Counted from the first letter of the stretch, positions 1 to 8,872 are shown. The stretch: 32,126 nt of DNA from Bacteroidota bacterium (GCA_009908745.1 JAAAOU010000481.1:1-32126); one strand, 5' to 3'. Numbers and translations are program-made. Notes: generated from the letters alone by a model not told the origin.

Positions 1-212
1 TCTGTCTCCTGGAACTTCTCATTCAACAGGCGCTCCGTTTCTCGGAACCTGCGGTCCGTCTCCTGGAACTTGCGGTCCGTCTCTTGGAACTTGCGGTCCG
101 TCTCCTGGAACTTGCGGTCCGTCTCCTGGAACTTGCGGTCCGTCTCCACTTGACTGCGGAGCAAGTCAGCGATCATCTGTTTAAGGTCTTGGATTTCTAT
201 CTCGACATTCAT
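1..212 (-). CDS. Coiled-coil protein, N-terminal part (runs off window)
   Basis: This partial reading frame is too short for the ORF track. It starts at the ATG at 212-210 and reads MNVEIEIQDLKQMIADLLRSQ, then repeated units of the heptad ETDRKFQ, and leaves the window still open. The repeats would form a charged coiled coil. The same N-terminal style (ETDRKFQETDRKFQ...) is typical of bacterial DUF3782 / PD-(D/E)XK nuclease-like proteins, but the diagnostic C-terminal domain lies outside the window, so the family is only a suggestion. An alternative ATG-less start is unlikely because the frame upstream is short. There is no signal peptide, so it is probably cytoplasmic. Confidence 0.6.
   Translation of the reverse strand, partial: MNVEIEIQDLKQMIADLLRSQVETDRKFQETDRKFQETDRKFQETDRKFQETDRRFRETERLLNEKFQET
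52..135. repeat. Four tandem 21-bp repeats inside the coiled-coil gene
   Basis: The unit cggtccgtctcctggaacttg occurs four times head to tail (52, 73, 94, 115), with one single-base change in the second copy and degenerate copies on both sides. Each unit encodes seven residues (KFQETDR on the minus strand), so copy-number change keeps the reading frame. Confidence 0.9.
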
Positions 213-287
213 AGGCTGATGGTATTACACAAAACTCAAACGACGATACTTGGTTTTTAGTTCCTGAGCTACGATTAATGAGGTGTC

Positions 288-950
288 TCACTCTACTACG
301 TAGAAGCAGTAGCCGCCGGCATCGTAAAAACGTTCTTGTGGGCGTTGCAGTATCCAGTCGTTATAATGCGAGTCAGGGCTTTCCGATAATAGATCTATAT
401 TATTATCAGTCATATTATCATTTATTCGCATGACGGGTCTATAGCCATCAAGTCCTGCACACTTTCCAGGGAAAGGTTGCCGGTCATCCAATATGAGTGA
501 ATTGATGAAAAGAACGAATAACCCTTCTCGTTCCGGAACGATTTGCAGCTCTAAGTTGTAAGTTTCATTCTTATAGGAATATTCGCCGATATAGACTGAT
601 GCTCCGGTGCTATACTCCCTAAACTCAAGTTCCACATTCGATTCAGCTACAATAAAGAGCCGAATAGCGCCCTCATCAGCATTGACTGTATCTAACTTGA
701 CCGCTGCCACGTTAGGATCAAACTTGAAGTTATCTAGTTTGTAAGTTCTGGCGGTGTTGACTTCGTAGACTTGATTGGAAAAGCTCGATCGAATTGAGAT
801 GGTATCCCCTATTTTAAAGGTGTCTAATGCCGGACTTAACTCAACAGGGATCTCGAATTGGTACCCTCCCGGAATATCCCGACATTCTTTCCTAATACAA
901 GCCGCCATGAACAGACTGAACACTATACATAAAATCGTAAGGTTTTTCAT
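288..950 (-). CDS. Putative lipoprotein, paralogue of the 1455-2129 protein
   Basis: A 220-residue protein with a lipoprotein signal peptide: basic start MKN, hydrophobic stretch, then MAAC as lipobox with the cysteine near residue 18. The mature part begins with a C-x3-E-C-R-D pattern, followed by motifs shared with the downstream-numbered paralogue: YQF.IP..LSPA.DTF..GDTI.I.S.FS..VYE near the start and P..FPG.C near residue 160, ending in DAGGYCFYV. I do not recognise the family; the middle looks beta-rich. It is the last gene of the second, decayed copy of a duplicated unit, behind a peptidase remnant. It probably sits in the outer or inner membrane as a lipid-anchored protein. Function unknown. 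Confidence 0.75.
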   Translation of the reverse strand: MKNLTILCIVFSLFMAACIRKECRDIPGGYQFEIPVELSPALDTFKIGDTISIRSSFSNQVYEVNTARTYKLDNFKFDPNVAAVKLDTVNADEGAIRLFIVAESNVELEFREYSTGASVYIGEYSYKNETYNLELQIVPEREGLFVLFINSLILDDRQPFPGKCAGLDGYRPVMRINDNMTDNNIDLLSESPDSHYNDWILQRPQERFYDAGGYCFYVVE

Positions 951-966
951 GTTCGGTATTTTGAAT

Positions 967-1002
967 TTCGAGTGCGGCGCAATGCACTCAGCCGCACTCG
1001 AA
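967..1002. other. Perfect 12-bp inverted repeat between pseudogene and lipoprotein
   Basis: ttcgagtgcggc and gccgcactcgaa form a perfect 12-bp stem around a 12-nt loop. A T-run follows on the plus strand (gtcgtttttt); on the minus strand, the direction of the genes, the run comes before the stem. It sits in the 60-nt gap between the peptidase remnant and the lipoprotein. A smaller hairpin occupies the same gap in the other copy of the unit. Confidence 0.7.
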
Positions 1003-1010
1003 GTCGTTTT

Positions 1011-1442
1011 TTAGTAGCTGTTAAACAACGCGTTTACGTCGGCTGCCATGACACCAGAGCCTGGTAGCAAGTCCCAAAGAATCCTGGTTTGATAAATACC
1101 GGGGTCGGTAGTATTCTCATCTAACACCGAGAATAACTGACCGTTAGTGAAACCAGCTACGTTGTCTACTATCGGACCGCAGCCGCCGCCCTCTCTGTCG
1201 CAAGCATTGTTAACATCAGGCATGTTGTCAAACAAATCAAAGTGCAAGCCTATTGGGACGTGGTTGGGAGAATCATTCCGAATCTCTTCCAGCTCATCAA
1301 GCCATGTACGCCCCGCAGGGAAAAGACTCGTATTCCCCCCATACGCCCGGTCCGTATACACCTACTCCAGGTGCTCCGCCCAGCTTTCGCAGATAGCTAG
1401 GCGGCCGGCATCGGGTGGCCGATAACGACGCTGCCGCCCCAT
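1011..1442 (-). pseudogene. Truncated remnant of the HExxH metallopeptidase-like gene
   Basis: The translated fragment (YTDRAYGG...LPGSGVMAADVNALFNSY) matches the C-terminal ~115 residues of the intact neighbour at 2175-3416, including NDSPNHVPIG, DREGGG, TNGQLFSVLD and the terminal ALFNSY. In-frame homology continues upstream (LAICESWAEHLE) but is broken by a TAG where the intact copy has CAT (E-H-V-Y becomes E-stop-V-Y, at 1364-1362). Before that, only a garbled stretch remains up to about 1442, and the HELAH motif and whole N-terminal half are missing. The track's ORF start at 1361 is just the GTG after this stop. It is therefore a dead partial copy, not an independent gene. Confidence 0.85.
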
Positions 1443-1454
1443 AAAGGTTTCATC

Positions 1455-2129
1455 TCACTCTGCTACGTAGAAGCAGTAGCCGCCGGCATCATGAAAATTA
1501 TCCTGCGGCCTGGCTAGTATACGTTCATTGTAGTACACATCAGGGCTATTTTGGAGGAACTCGACGTTATTATCTGCACCTCCATTCAGCTCCACATTGG
1601 TCTCAGAAGTTACCCTCGGGCAGCGCCCGGGGAAGTCTTGGTCGTCATCAATACCCTGCGCAGCGAACTGAGTAAAATAATAAAGCCCCGGCTGCTGGGG
1701 GATCAGTTTGAATTTTAGGGAATACTGACCATCCTGATAAAGGTACTCACCGAGTAAACCAATTGCCCCTGACCCATAATCAAAGCGGTCATAGTCATAT
1801 TGTGTAGGGATAATATATTGAAAATCAGCCAAGCCATCCTGTACAAAGTTGGAATCGACTTTGTCAATCTTATCCAATCGCGTAGTCGGATAAAACCGCC
1901 AGTCCTCTAGCTTGTAATATTCCTCCGTCTGCCGCTCGTATACTTCATCGCTAAAGACAGAAGAGATGTGGATGGTGTCCCCTACCCGGAAGGTGTCCTT
2001 TGCTGGGCTCAGCGTAGCCGGGATGACGAACTGATAGGCACCGCCGAAGTCGGCATCGCGGCATTCTTCGCGGGGACAGCCCCAGCAGAGGAGCAGGAGG
2101 AAGGGGAATAAAATGATTAAAGATCTCAT
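1455..2129 (-). CDS. Putative lipoprotein of the intact duplicated unit
   Basis: I place the start at the ATG at 2129 (MRSLIILFPFLLLLCWGC), giving 224 residues. The longer track start at 2153 falls inside a hairpin arm and adds only MPSTLLLL before this methionine. The signal peptide is lipoprotein-like, with the cysteine near residue 18. The mature protein shares the same blocks as the 288-950 paralogue: REECRD, YQFVIP, LSPAKDTFRVGDTI, VYE, DFPG.C and DAGGYCFYV. No family is recognised; it is likely a membrane-anchored beta-rich protein. It follows the metallopeptidase-like gene by about 45 nt, so co-transcription is likely, and the pairing has been retained through duplication. Confidence 0.75.
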   Translation of the reverse strand: MRSLIILFPFLLLLCWGCPREECRDADFGGAYQFVIPATLSPAKDTFRVGDTIHISSVFSDEVYERQTEEYYKLEDWRFYPTTRLDKIDKVDSNFVQDGLADFQYIIPTQYDYDRFDYGSGAIGLLGEYLYQDGQYSLKFKLIPQQPGLYYFTQFAAQGIDDDQDFPGRCPRVTSETNVELNGGADNNVEFLQNSPDVYYNERILARPQDNFHDAGGYCFYVAE

Positions 2130-2148
2130 AAGCAGAAGTAAAGTGGAC

Positions 2149-2164
2149 GGCATATAAATGCCGC
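2149..2164. other. Short hairpin between peptidase-like gene and lipoprotein
   Basis: cggcat-ataa-atgccg is a perfect 6-bp stem with a 4-nt loop, located just after the peptidase stop and an A/T run and directly ahead of the lipoprotein start. It overlaps the alternative ATG at 2153, which argues for the start at 2129. Confidence 0.55.
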
Positions 2165-2174
2165 CCGTTATTTT

Positions 2175-3416
2175 TTAATAGCTGTTAAAGAGTGCGTCGA
2201 CATCGCCAACCGCGATCCCTGAGCCAGGCAACAAATCATTGATAATCCGCTGTCGGTATTCCTGAGGATCATCAGTTGCTGCATCTAAAACGGAAAACAG
2301 CTGCCCGTTTGTCAAGCCTGTCACATTGTCAACCACCAGACCGCTTCCTCCTCCCTCTCTGTCAAATGAAAGCGGAGGTTCCATATTGTCAAACAGGTCT
2401 AAATGAATGCCAATAGGGACATGATTGGGAGAATCATTTCTCCATCTATCTAACCTGTCTACCCAAGGCTCATTAATACTCGTAGGAAACCCATTATACG
2501 CCCGGTCCGTATACACATGCTCCAGGTGCTCGGCCCAGCTTTCGCAGATGGCGAGGATGCCGGCGTCAAACACATCCTCATCCCCCCAAGGGTCGCCGGT
2601 GGCTATGCGAGCGTTGAGCGTTGCCAGGCCCAGCCGCCCCCAGAATATGGCGCCAGCGTTAGTGAAGTGGGACGTATGGGCCAGTTCGTGCTGCGTTACG
2701 GACCACTGCTGGTCAGAGTTTTGAAAATTGCAGCCGATGGCGACATCGGGTACGGCAGCCAGTATACTGTTATTGCTGATGATGTAAGGCAGCAAACCGG
2801 AGCTAAATAGCCCTTGCCCGACCAAGTCATTGACCGTCTGCTGAGGGAGCTGCGAGGTCATCAAAGCGATACCGTCCCTCCTGTTGGCCGTCAGGTAGAT
2901 ATCCAAGCCCGAGGGAGGGGTGTTGATGCCGTCATTCTGTGCCTCCCGGTGGAAATGATGGATGCCGTTCATCACCGTAGAGGCCGACCAGGTGCGGTGG
3001 TCAGAGCCGCCTTGGTTATTCCACATGTTGTAGTCGATCTGTATATTATGGTAGCTGCCGCCGCCGAGTTGCCCCCGGTAATCCGTGACGGGGAGCAGCA
3101 GCCTCCACAGTTTTGCGGTGTTCCCCACAAAGCCACGAAGCATGGCCCGGCTGTTTTGGAAAGTCACCCACATGTACGCTTTACCCCGCTCGCGGTGGCG
3201 ATCAATGGACCAACATCCTGCACCGTCCGTGCTTGTGGTCTTGAAAGTAAACCAACCGTTCCACCAAGTTACCTTGACATCCTCTACGCCCAGCATCATA
3301 TTATTCATTTGTACATCCTCCACCTGTATGCAGCCGGCCGGCTTGCGTTTATCATTGGGGATGGGGCAGCCGCAGGCATGCTGTTCATCCTCTTCGGCAT
3401 CGTAATGAGTGATCAT
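2175..3416 (-). CDS. Putative HExxH zinc metallopeptidase-like protein
   Basis: 413 residues. HELAH at about residues 243-247 fits the HExxH zinc-binding and catalytic motif. A conserved-looking CESWAEHLEH about 45-50 residues later could supply the third ligand of a gluzincin-type site. The N-terminal part (residues ~15-110) has a CGCP...PAGC segment and a WFTFKTTSTDGAGCWSI stretch that resembles a small carboxypeptidase-regulatory-like beta domain. No signal peptide is visible, and an in-frame TGA just upstream excludes an extended start, so export is unclear. It begins 20 nt after the DUF5686 gene stop and precedes the lipoprotein. The peptidase role is inferred from the motif; the family is not recognised. 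Confidence 0.6.
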   Translation of the reverse strand: MITHYDAEEDEQHACGCPIPNDKRKPAGCIQVEDVQMNNMMLGVEDVKVTWWNGWFTFKTTSTDGAGCWSIDRHRERGKAYMWVTFQNSRAMLRGFVGNTAKLWRLLLPVTDYRGQLGGGSYHNIQIDYNMWNNQGGSDHRTWSASTVMNGIHHFHREAQNDGINTPPSGLDIYLTANRRDGIALMTSQLPQQTVNDLVGQGLFSSGLLPYIISNNSILAAVPDVAIGCNFQNSDQQWSVTQHELAHTSHFTNAGAIFWGRLGLATLNARIATGDPWGDEDVFDAGILAICESWAEHLEHVYTDRAYNGFPTSINEPWVDRLDRWRNDSPNHVPIGIHLDLFDNMEPPLSFDREGGGSGLVVDNVTGLTNGQLFSVLDAATDDPQEYRQRIINDLLPGSGIAVGDVDALFNSY

Positions 3417-3436
3417 AGCCCAACGCCCTCATCCCC

Positions 3437-5953
3437 CTAAAACCGCCAATCCCGCTTCCAGGTATCAATGATATCCAGCGCGATTTTGTACGTTGTTTTG
3501 GGCTTGGTGTAGTTGCCGTCCGCCGCCACGCCGAACAGGCCGACCCGCAGCCGGCGGCGCGCGCCTAGCTTGAATACCCGTTCTACACCCGCGAACAGCT
3601 CCTCGTGCCGGAATTTGCCTTCAGACAACCAGAGCAGCCCCCCACCCGCTACCAAACGGATACCCGTCTTTTTGATCAGCGGCAAGTTGTTGATGAGCGC
3701 GCCGTTGAAGTGGTGGATCAGGTGAAACTCGACAAAGGGGGAGGTAGTCGCCAAAGCCGTGTCCAAAATCTGGAAAGAGCGGCGCGGGGAGGAATACCAA
3801 ATCGGGTCTGACTGCCGGAAGCGCCGGTAGTCGATAAACTCCAGGCCGCGGGTATTGATGAAGTTGCCGACTTCCACATTGTACAGGCTGTGGCCGAAAA
3901 TGCCCAGCAGCAAATCCTGCTTGATCTCCAGCTCTAGGTAATCAAAGTCGACATCGCTGCCCAAGGGGCCCCGCCAGCCCCGTTTGTGCCGCAGGCTGAA
4001 GGTAGGGAACTTGCTGCCTAGCACCACTTTGCGGTTGGGCTCCGTCATATACTGCTGCGCTGGGGTATAGCTGATGCCCCAGTCGGTGATAAAAGCCTGG
4101 TAGGTCTCAAAATCAAGGACTTCCTCTGTATCCTCGATGAAGCTCGTGAGGAAGGAAGTGTCGTTTAACCCGACGATGGACTGCCGGTTTTGGAACTGCA
4201 TATCCGTACGCAAGTAGAAACCATTGAACAGCTCGATGCGGTGGCCAGCGTATAGCTCATCGTTGAGGATGTAATTAGAAGGGCGCAGCTGATTGAGGAA
4301 AGCGTCGTAGGTATTGATGGACTGAAAAGCCCGCCCGCCGCCGAGGCTAACATCCGCCAAGCGGTGTGGGTTGTAGCGCATCCAGCCGTCGGCGTAGCCC
4401 TGCACGTCCTCATTGCGAAACCCATAGTGGACCCGCCCCGACAGGCTCATCATGCGGCCGTTTTCCCAGCGTTTGAACCCGGACATATAGGGCCCAACAC
4501 GAAAGCCGCCGACTACAGAGAAATCTATTAAAGCCGGGATAGAGCCCATATACAAGTGCAGTTTGCGCTCGTTGTGCCGCCACCCTACCCCGTCCCAGAC
4601 CAATTCCAAAAAAGAAACCTTGTTGTAAGCCGCAGTGATGCTGTCTTGGTATTCCTTGCTGTTGTGCACCCGCTCGATGCTGTCACGCAGCGCCACCAAC
4701 TGTTGCTGCTGTGCCGTGAGGGCTTCAGGCCGGGTGGTATTCCAGTAGGCGGTGTCCCGCTCGTAGGCTTCCTGCGTAGTGCGCACGATCTCATTGTCAA
4801 AGAAATCAGCCGGAAAATCATAGTCCGCTTCGTATTCCTCGAAGCGTATCGTGGTGTTGCCTTTGAAGGTCTTGAAGCGGCCCTGATTGGTCTCGTAGTT
4901 GAATTCCTGCCGGTAGGGGATCCACCGTTCATCGGGGAGCTGCCGGTAGTCGAGGCGCAGCTGAAAGGCGTCGAAGAACTTTAGGCCGTCTTCGGGCAGG
5001 GTGACGGCTATGCGGTTGATGTTCCACAAGCCATCGTTGATGTAGATATGGCCGCTGCAGGTGGAGTTGCCGCTTTTGCGGGGGATGATCTCGATTTTGT
5101 GCACCAGCTGCCCGTCTTCCTCCACGCTCTCGATCAGCTTGTATTTGTAAGACAGAATAGCGGTACTGCTGAGCGGGGAGATAATCGGTGCGGCGGCAAT
5201 ACCGTGCAGGTGGACCAAATTGCGGTAGAAATTGAAGTCTACTTCACCAAAGCGGGGGATGAACAGCCCTTCTTTACTGCCGTAAAGCTTGTAGCCCGTC
5301 CGTTCCTCTTTGTACTGTTTGGGGTAGGCGTAATTGAGGGTGAGCTGCATTTCGACCATATTCAAATTGCTGAGCAGCTCTTGCCGGGCTTTTTCCGCTT
5401 CTGCGAACGGGTCATCGGGTATACTGTTCTCCAACTGCAGTTCGTCGTCCTGCGGCTTGCGGCGGGGGCGTTCTTCTTCCTCGATCAATTCGGTTGCTTT
5501 CACGTATACCTGCGAGCGGAAGCTGTTGATGCTTTTCAGGTACTCCTTTTTGTGGTCGATGGCATGCTGAATGATGGCGTAGGCGGGGTCTTTTTTGGAA
5601 GCCCGCACCACCACCTCTTCTAGCTCTACGGAAGAGGTAGGCAGGAAGACATCCATGCGCAACGGCTCATCCTCCGCTGTAATGGGCAAGGCCTGTGTCT
5701 CGTAGCCCAAGCTGGAAACAATCAGCTCATACTCGCCGGGGGCGGGCAGGGTGAGAAAGTAGTAGCCATTTTCATCAGCAGTAGTGCCCGACTGCAGCTG
5801 CGTGATATAGATATTAGCGTAAGGGACCGGTGCTTGCCCCTCCGTGAGCACGTAGCCGCTGACTTGCTGGGCGCAGAGGTACGATACACTGATGAGCAAT
5901 AAGGCAAAAAGTAGCAGTAGTCGCATTGGCATGGTTCGCTTACATTTCTGCAA
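3437..5953 (-). CDS. DUF5686 / carboxypeptidase-regulatory-like outer membrane protein
   Basis: 838 residues. A signal peptide (RLLLLFALLLISVSYLCAQ) is followed by a carboxypeptidase-D regulatory-like beta domain (VSGYVLTEGQAPVPYANIYI...ENGYYFL) and the ELEEVVVRASKKDPAYAIIQHAI junction. This order is characteristic of Bacteroidota DUF5686 family proteins. The remaining ~600 residues are rich in aromatic, alternating strands and end in an aromatic residue (KRDWRF), consistent with an outer-membrane beta barrel. Its role is unknown; relatives resemble TonB-receptor-like surface proteins without a plug. The start could also be the ATG at 5932 or 5926, which would leave a tidier signal peptide. 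It lies upstream of the metallopeptidase-like and lipoprotein genes and may be co-transcribed with them. Confidence 0.85.
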   Translation of the reverse strand: MQKCKRTMPMRLLLLFALLLISVSYLCAQQVSGYVLTEGQAPVPYANIYITQLQSGTTADENGYYFLTLPAPGEYELIVSSLGYETQALPITAEDEPLRMDVFLPTSSVELEEVVVRASKKDPAYAIIQHAIDHKKEYLKSINSFRSQVYVKATELIEEEERPRRKPQDDELQLENSIPDDPFAEAEKARQELLSNLNMVEMQLTLNYAYPKQYKEERTGYKLYGSKEGLFIPRFGEVDFNFYRNLVHLHGIAAAPIISPLSSTAILSYKYKLIESVEEDGQLVHKIEIIPRKSGNSTCSGHIYINDGLWNINRIAVTLPEDGLKFFDAFQLRLDYRQLPDERWIPYRQEFNYETNQGRFKTFKGNTTIRFEEYEADYDFPADFFDNEIVRTTQEAYERDTAYWNTTRPEALTAQQQQLVALRDSIERVHNSKEYQDSITAAYNKVSFLELVWDGVGWRHNERKLHLYMGSIPALIDFSVVGGFRVGPYMSGFKRWENGRMMSLSGRVHYGFRNEDVQGYADGWMRYNPHRLADVSLGGGRAFQSINTYDAFLNQLRPSNYILNDELYAGHRIELFNGFYLRTDMQFQNRQSIVGLNDTSFLTSFIEDTEEVLDFETYQAFITDWGISYTPAQQYMTEPNRKVVLGSKFPTFSLRHKRGWRGPLGSDVDFDYLELEIKQDLLLGIFGHSLYNVEVGNFINTRGLEFIDYRRFRQSDPIWYSSPRRSFQILDTALATTSPFVEFHLIHHFNGALINNLPLIKKTGIRLVAGGGLLWLSEGKFRHEELFAGVERVFKLGARRRLRVGLFGVAADGNYTKPKTTYKIALDIIDTWKRDWRF

Positions 5954-6043
5954 ACGGTTATCCGGCTATTAAGTTATACGGAAAGCGGTGACTTAACATA
6001 AACACAATCCAATAGCAGCGCCTCAAGGAGCCATATACAACAA

Positions 6044-6071
6044 CAGCCTTCCCCGCGAGCGAGGAAGGCTG
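6044..6071 (-). terminator. Terminator-like hairpin after nqrF
   Basis: cagccttcc and ggaaggctg form a perfect 9-bp stem around a 10-nt loop, about 30 nt past the nqrF stop. Read on the minus strand it is followed by TTGTTGTAT, a moderate U-rich tail. It likely ends the nqr transcript. Confidence 0.65.
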
Positions 6072-6101
6072 CCTTAAAAATGTATATTTTGAAAACAGTG
6101 G

Positions 6102-7418
6102 TTAACTGCCGAAATCGTCAAATGCGATATTCTCATCTGGTACACCCAGCTCGTCCAGCATCTTCATGGCTGCTTGCAGCATGAGGGGCGGGCCACAGAG
6201 GTAGTACTCTACTTCCTCTGGCTCGGGGTGATCCTTCAGGTAGTTATCATAAAGGACTTGGTGAATAAAGCCGAGGTAACCATCGCCTTCTTTGTCATCC
6301 AAGCTTTTCTTCACTTTCCAGTTGTCTACTTCCTCCGCCACCTTCGTATCAGAAAGCGCCAAGTAGTAGTTGAAATTATCAAACTCCTGCTCAATATCGC
6401 GGAAATCCTGCGTGTAGAACAGCTCGCGCTTGGAGCGGCCACCGTACCAGTAGGTCACCTTCCGGTCCCGCGTCTTCAGCGTGTGGAACAAGTGGAAAAT
6501 GTGTGAACGCAGCGGTGCCATACCTGCACCACCACCGATGTAGACCATCTCCTTCTTAGTAGGCTTGATAAAGAACTCGCCGAACGGGCCAGAGATCGTC
6601 ACCTTGTCGCCCGGCTTGCGGCTAAAGACGTAAGAAGAGCAGACCCCTGGGTTGACAGGCATCCAAGTATTGTTCTTTCGGTCCCAAGGCGGCGTGGCGA
6701 TACGGATGTTCAACATGATGATGTTGCCCTCCGCCGGGTGGTTGGCCATGGAATAGGCGCGGAATTGCTCCTCGTCGTTCTTCATCTTGAGGTCCCACAT
6801 CTTGAAGTTGTCCCATTCCGACTGATACTCGTCCGGTGCTTTGTCGGTCATGCGAGGGTGCGCGGTGATGTCAAAGTCTTTGAAATCTACCTCGACTTTG
6901 GGCACATCAATTTGAATGTAGCCACCAGATTCGAAGTCCATATTCTCTCCCTCTGGCAGTTTCACTACAAACTCCTTGATAAAGGAAGCCACATTATAGT
7001 TGGAGACCACTTCGCACTCCCACTTTTTGATACCGAAGATTTCCTCCGGAATGCGGATGCGCATGTCCTGACGCACTTTGACCTGACAAGCTAAGCGCTT
7101 ATTTTCCGCTGCTTCGCGGCGGGTCAAGTGGTTCATCTCGGTGGGCAGCACATCGCCGCCGCCTTCGTCTACGTGGCATTCGCACATGGCGCAGGTACCG
7201 CCGCCGCCACAGGCTGATGGCAAAAATACACTCCTATCAGACAGTGCGGTCAGCAGAGAAGCACCAGGCTTGACTAACAAAGGGTTTTCTTCGTCGCCGT
7301 TTACAACGATTTTTACATCGCCCTGTGGTACCAGCCGCTTTCGCGCAAAAATAAGCATGAAAGACAACGCCAGTATCACCAGGCTAAAAACGACAACAGC
7401 AAATACGATAGTGGTCAT
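6102..7418 (-). CDS. nqrF: Na+-translocating NADH:quinone reductase subunit F
   Basis: The NADH-oxidising entry subunit of Na+-NQR. The 438 residues show the expected order. An N-terminal transmembrane helix (residues ~3-25) is followed by a ferredoxin-like domain with the [2Fe-2S] motif [12 protein letters not shown] at ~70-81 and a further cysteine in LACQVKV. The FAD domain follows, with RAYSMAN at ~220, the flavin-binding RxYS motif. The NAD(H)-binding domain has [25 protein letters not shown] and the terminal YYLCGPPLM...FDDFGS. Length is slightly above the usual ~410. It is the last gene of the operon, 98 nt after nqrE; that gap holds two short inverted repeats. Confidence 0.97.
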   Translation of the reverse strand: MTTIVFAVVVFSLVILALSFMLIFARKRLVPQGDVKIVVNGDEENPLLVKPGASLLTALSDRSVFLPSACGGGGTCAMCECHVDEGGGDVLPTEMNHLTRREAAENKRLACQVKVRQDMRIRIPEEIFGIKKWECEVVSNYNVASFIKEFVVKLPEGENMDFESGGYIQIDVPKVEVDFKDFDITAHPRMTDKAPDEYQSEWDNFKMWDLKMKNDEEQFRAYSMANHPAEGNIIMLNIRIATPPWDRKNNTWMPVNPGVCSSYVFSRKPGDKVTISGPFGEFFIKPTKKEMVYIGGGAGMAPLRSHIFHLFHTLKTRDRKVTYWYGGRSKRELFYTQDFRDIEQEFDNFNYYLALSDTKVAEEVDNWKVKKSLDDKEGDGYLGFIHQVLYDNYLKDHPEPEEVEYYLCGPPLMLQAAMKMLDELGVPDENIAFDDFGS

Positions 7419-7439
7419 GGTATCTAGAGTATTTTATAG

Positions 7440-7462
7440 TTGTTCAATTACTTGTTGAACAA
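7440..7462. other. Inverted repeat in the nqrE-nqrF gap
   Basis: ttgttcaa and ttgaacaa form a perfect 8-bp stem with a 7-nt loop, 22 nt ahead of the nqrF start. A second perfect stem, caacggat/atccgttg (7498-7526), overlaps the nqrE stop. Together they could shape mRNA processing or relative translation of nqrF; no terminator T-run is present. Confidence 0.5.
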
Positions 7463-7516
7463 GCGATATTTAAACCCCGCTTATCCAAAGTAGTTGTCAA
7501 CGGATCGTCATGGTGA

Positions 7517-8125
7517 TTATCCGTTGGAAAATGCAGCAGGGTCGATGCCCATCAGGCTCATGAAGGCAATGCCCATCAAGCCTGTAAGGATGAAAGCCAT
7601 CCCTAGTCCGCGCAGTGCAGGCGGCACATTGGAATAACGGATTTTCTCACGAATAGCCGCAATAGCGATGATGGCCAAGAACCAGCCAAAACCACCTCCT
7701 AATCCGAAGGCTATAGAATTAGAGAAGTTGTACTCGCGGGATACCATAAACAGCGAACCGCCCAAAATGGCGCAGTTCACCGTAATCAAGGGCAAGAAGA
7801 TACCCAACGAACTGTAAAGAGAAGGCGAATACTTCTCCACGACCATCTCTACTAACTGCACCATGGAGGCAATAACAGCAATGAAGAGAATGAAACGTAG
7901 AAAAGTCAGGTCAACCCCCAAAATACCGCTCTCGCTCAGCAGGTATTCGTTGATCACCCAGTTGATCGGCATCGTGATGCCCAGTACAAAAATAACCGCC
8001 AGCCCGAGGCCGAAAGCGGTATTTACACTTTTAGAAACGGCCAAATAGGAGCACATGCCCAAGAAGTAGGCAAGCACCAAATTCTCGATGAAAGCCGCTT
8101 TTATGAAGGTATTGAGAAATTCCAT
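7517..8125 (-). CDS. nqrE: Na+-translocating NADH:quinone reductase subunit E
   Basis: A 202-residue integral membrane subunit with about six hydrophobic helices. Family signatures include the N-terminal [28 protein letters not shown], with the cysteine region that helps hold the intramembrane iron centre shared with NqrD, and [14 protein letters not shown], the second cysteine-bearing half-helix. Length matches the family (about 200). It forms the Na+-channel core with NqrD and follows nqrD by 36 nt. Confidence 0.97.
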   Translation of the reverse strand: MEFLNTFIKAAFIENLVLAYFLGMCSYLAVSKSVNTAFGLGLAVIFVLGITMPINWVINEYLLSESGILGVDLTFLRFILFIAVIASMVQLVEMVVEKYSPSLYSSLGIFLPLITVNCAILGGSLFMVSREYNFSNSIAFGLGGGFGWFLAIIAIAAIREKIRYSNVPPALRGLGMAFILTGLMGIAFMSLMGIDPAAFSNG

Positions 8126-8161
8126 TGCGCTTTGGTTTGAATGAGTTGCTAAATCCGGTAT

Positions 8162-8872
8162 TTAGGATACGTCTACCAGCTTAGTGTTATAGCTACGCTG
8201 AATCCAGATCATAATACCGATGATGAACATGGCGGAAGCCGGCAGTACCATCAAGTTGTTATTGGCGTACCAGCCAAACATCACGCTGTCCGTCGTATTG
8301 ATCAGGTAGTTGGCGGTAGGGCCAATGATCTTCAGCTCAATCGGGCTGCCCGCAAACAAGCTGCCCTTCCCGAAAATCTCGCGTACTACGCCCACAGCTA
8401 CCAGAATCACACCGTAGCCCAAACCGTTGCCTACGCCGTCCAAGAACGAGCGCCACGGCTTATTGGCCATAGAAAACGCTTCCAAGCGCCCCATCACGAT
8501 ACAGTTGGTAATGATCAAACCGATGTATACAGACAACTGCTTGTAGACCGGGTAGTTGAGGTACTTCAGCGTCAACTCCACCACCGTCACCAAAGAGGCG
8601 ATGATAACCAGTTGGACAATCATCCGCACTGATTTTGGAATGTAATTCCGCAGCAGGGACGTAAACAAGCTGGAAAAAGCACATACAAACACCACGGCGA
8701 TCGCCATAACCAGCGACGGGTAAACCAGTGATGTAACCGCCAAAGCGGAGCAAATGCCCAGCACCTGCACGGTGATCGGGTTATTGTCGTTGAGCGGATC
8801 AGTCAGGAGCTTGCGCTCTTTTTTCCCAAACTGAAATACCGACTCTTTCTCTTTTACTGCAGTTTCAGCCAT
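8162..8872 (-). CDS. nqrD: Na+-translocating NADH:quinone reductase subunit D
   Basis: 236 residues with about six transmembrane helices; homologous to NqrE. Typical motifs are PLNDNNPITVQVLGICSALAVTS at ~26-48 and IGLIITNCIVMGRLEAFSM at ~118, each carrying a cysteine of the shared iron centre, then FLDGVGNGLGYG. A ~25-residue charged N-terminus makes it a little longer than the ~210 usual. It sits 57 nt after nqrC. Confidence 0.97.
   Translation of the reverse strand: MAETAVKEKESVFQFGKKERKLLTDPLNDNNPITVQVLGICSALAVTSLVYPSLVMAIAVVFVCAFSSLFTSLLRNYIPKSVRMIVQLVIIASLVTVVELTLKYLNYPVYKQLSVYIGLIITNCIVMGRLEAFSMANKPWRSFLDGVGNGLGYGVILVAVGVVREIFGKGSLFAGSPIELKIIGPTANYLINTTDSVMFGWYANNNLMVLPASAMFIIGIMIWIQRSYNTKLVDVS

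Noticed and set aside
52-135. CRISPR-like array
   Set aside because: The repeats are directly adjacent with no spacers and encode a regular heptad in frame.
1011-1361. The 116-residue ORF taken as an intact small gene
   Set aside because: It begins only because of an in-frame TAG in sequence homologous to the neighbour; homology continues upstream of the stop, so it is a pseudogene fragment.
2814-3440. 208-residue plus-strand ORF
   Set aside because: Antisense to the HExxH protein and partly to the DUF5686 gene end; no motif or ribosome site supports it.
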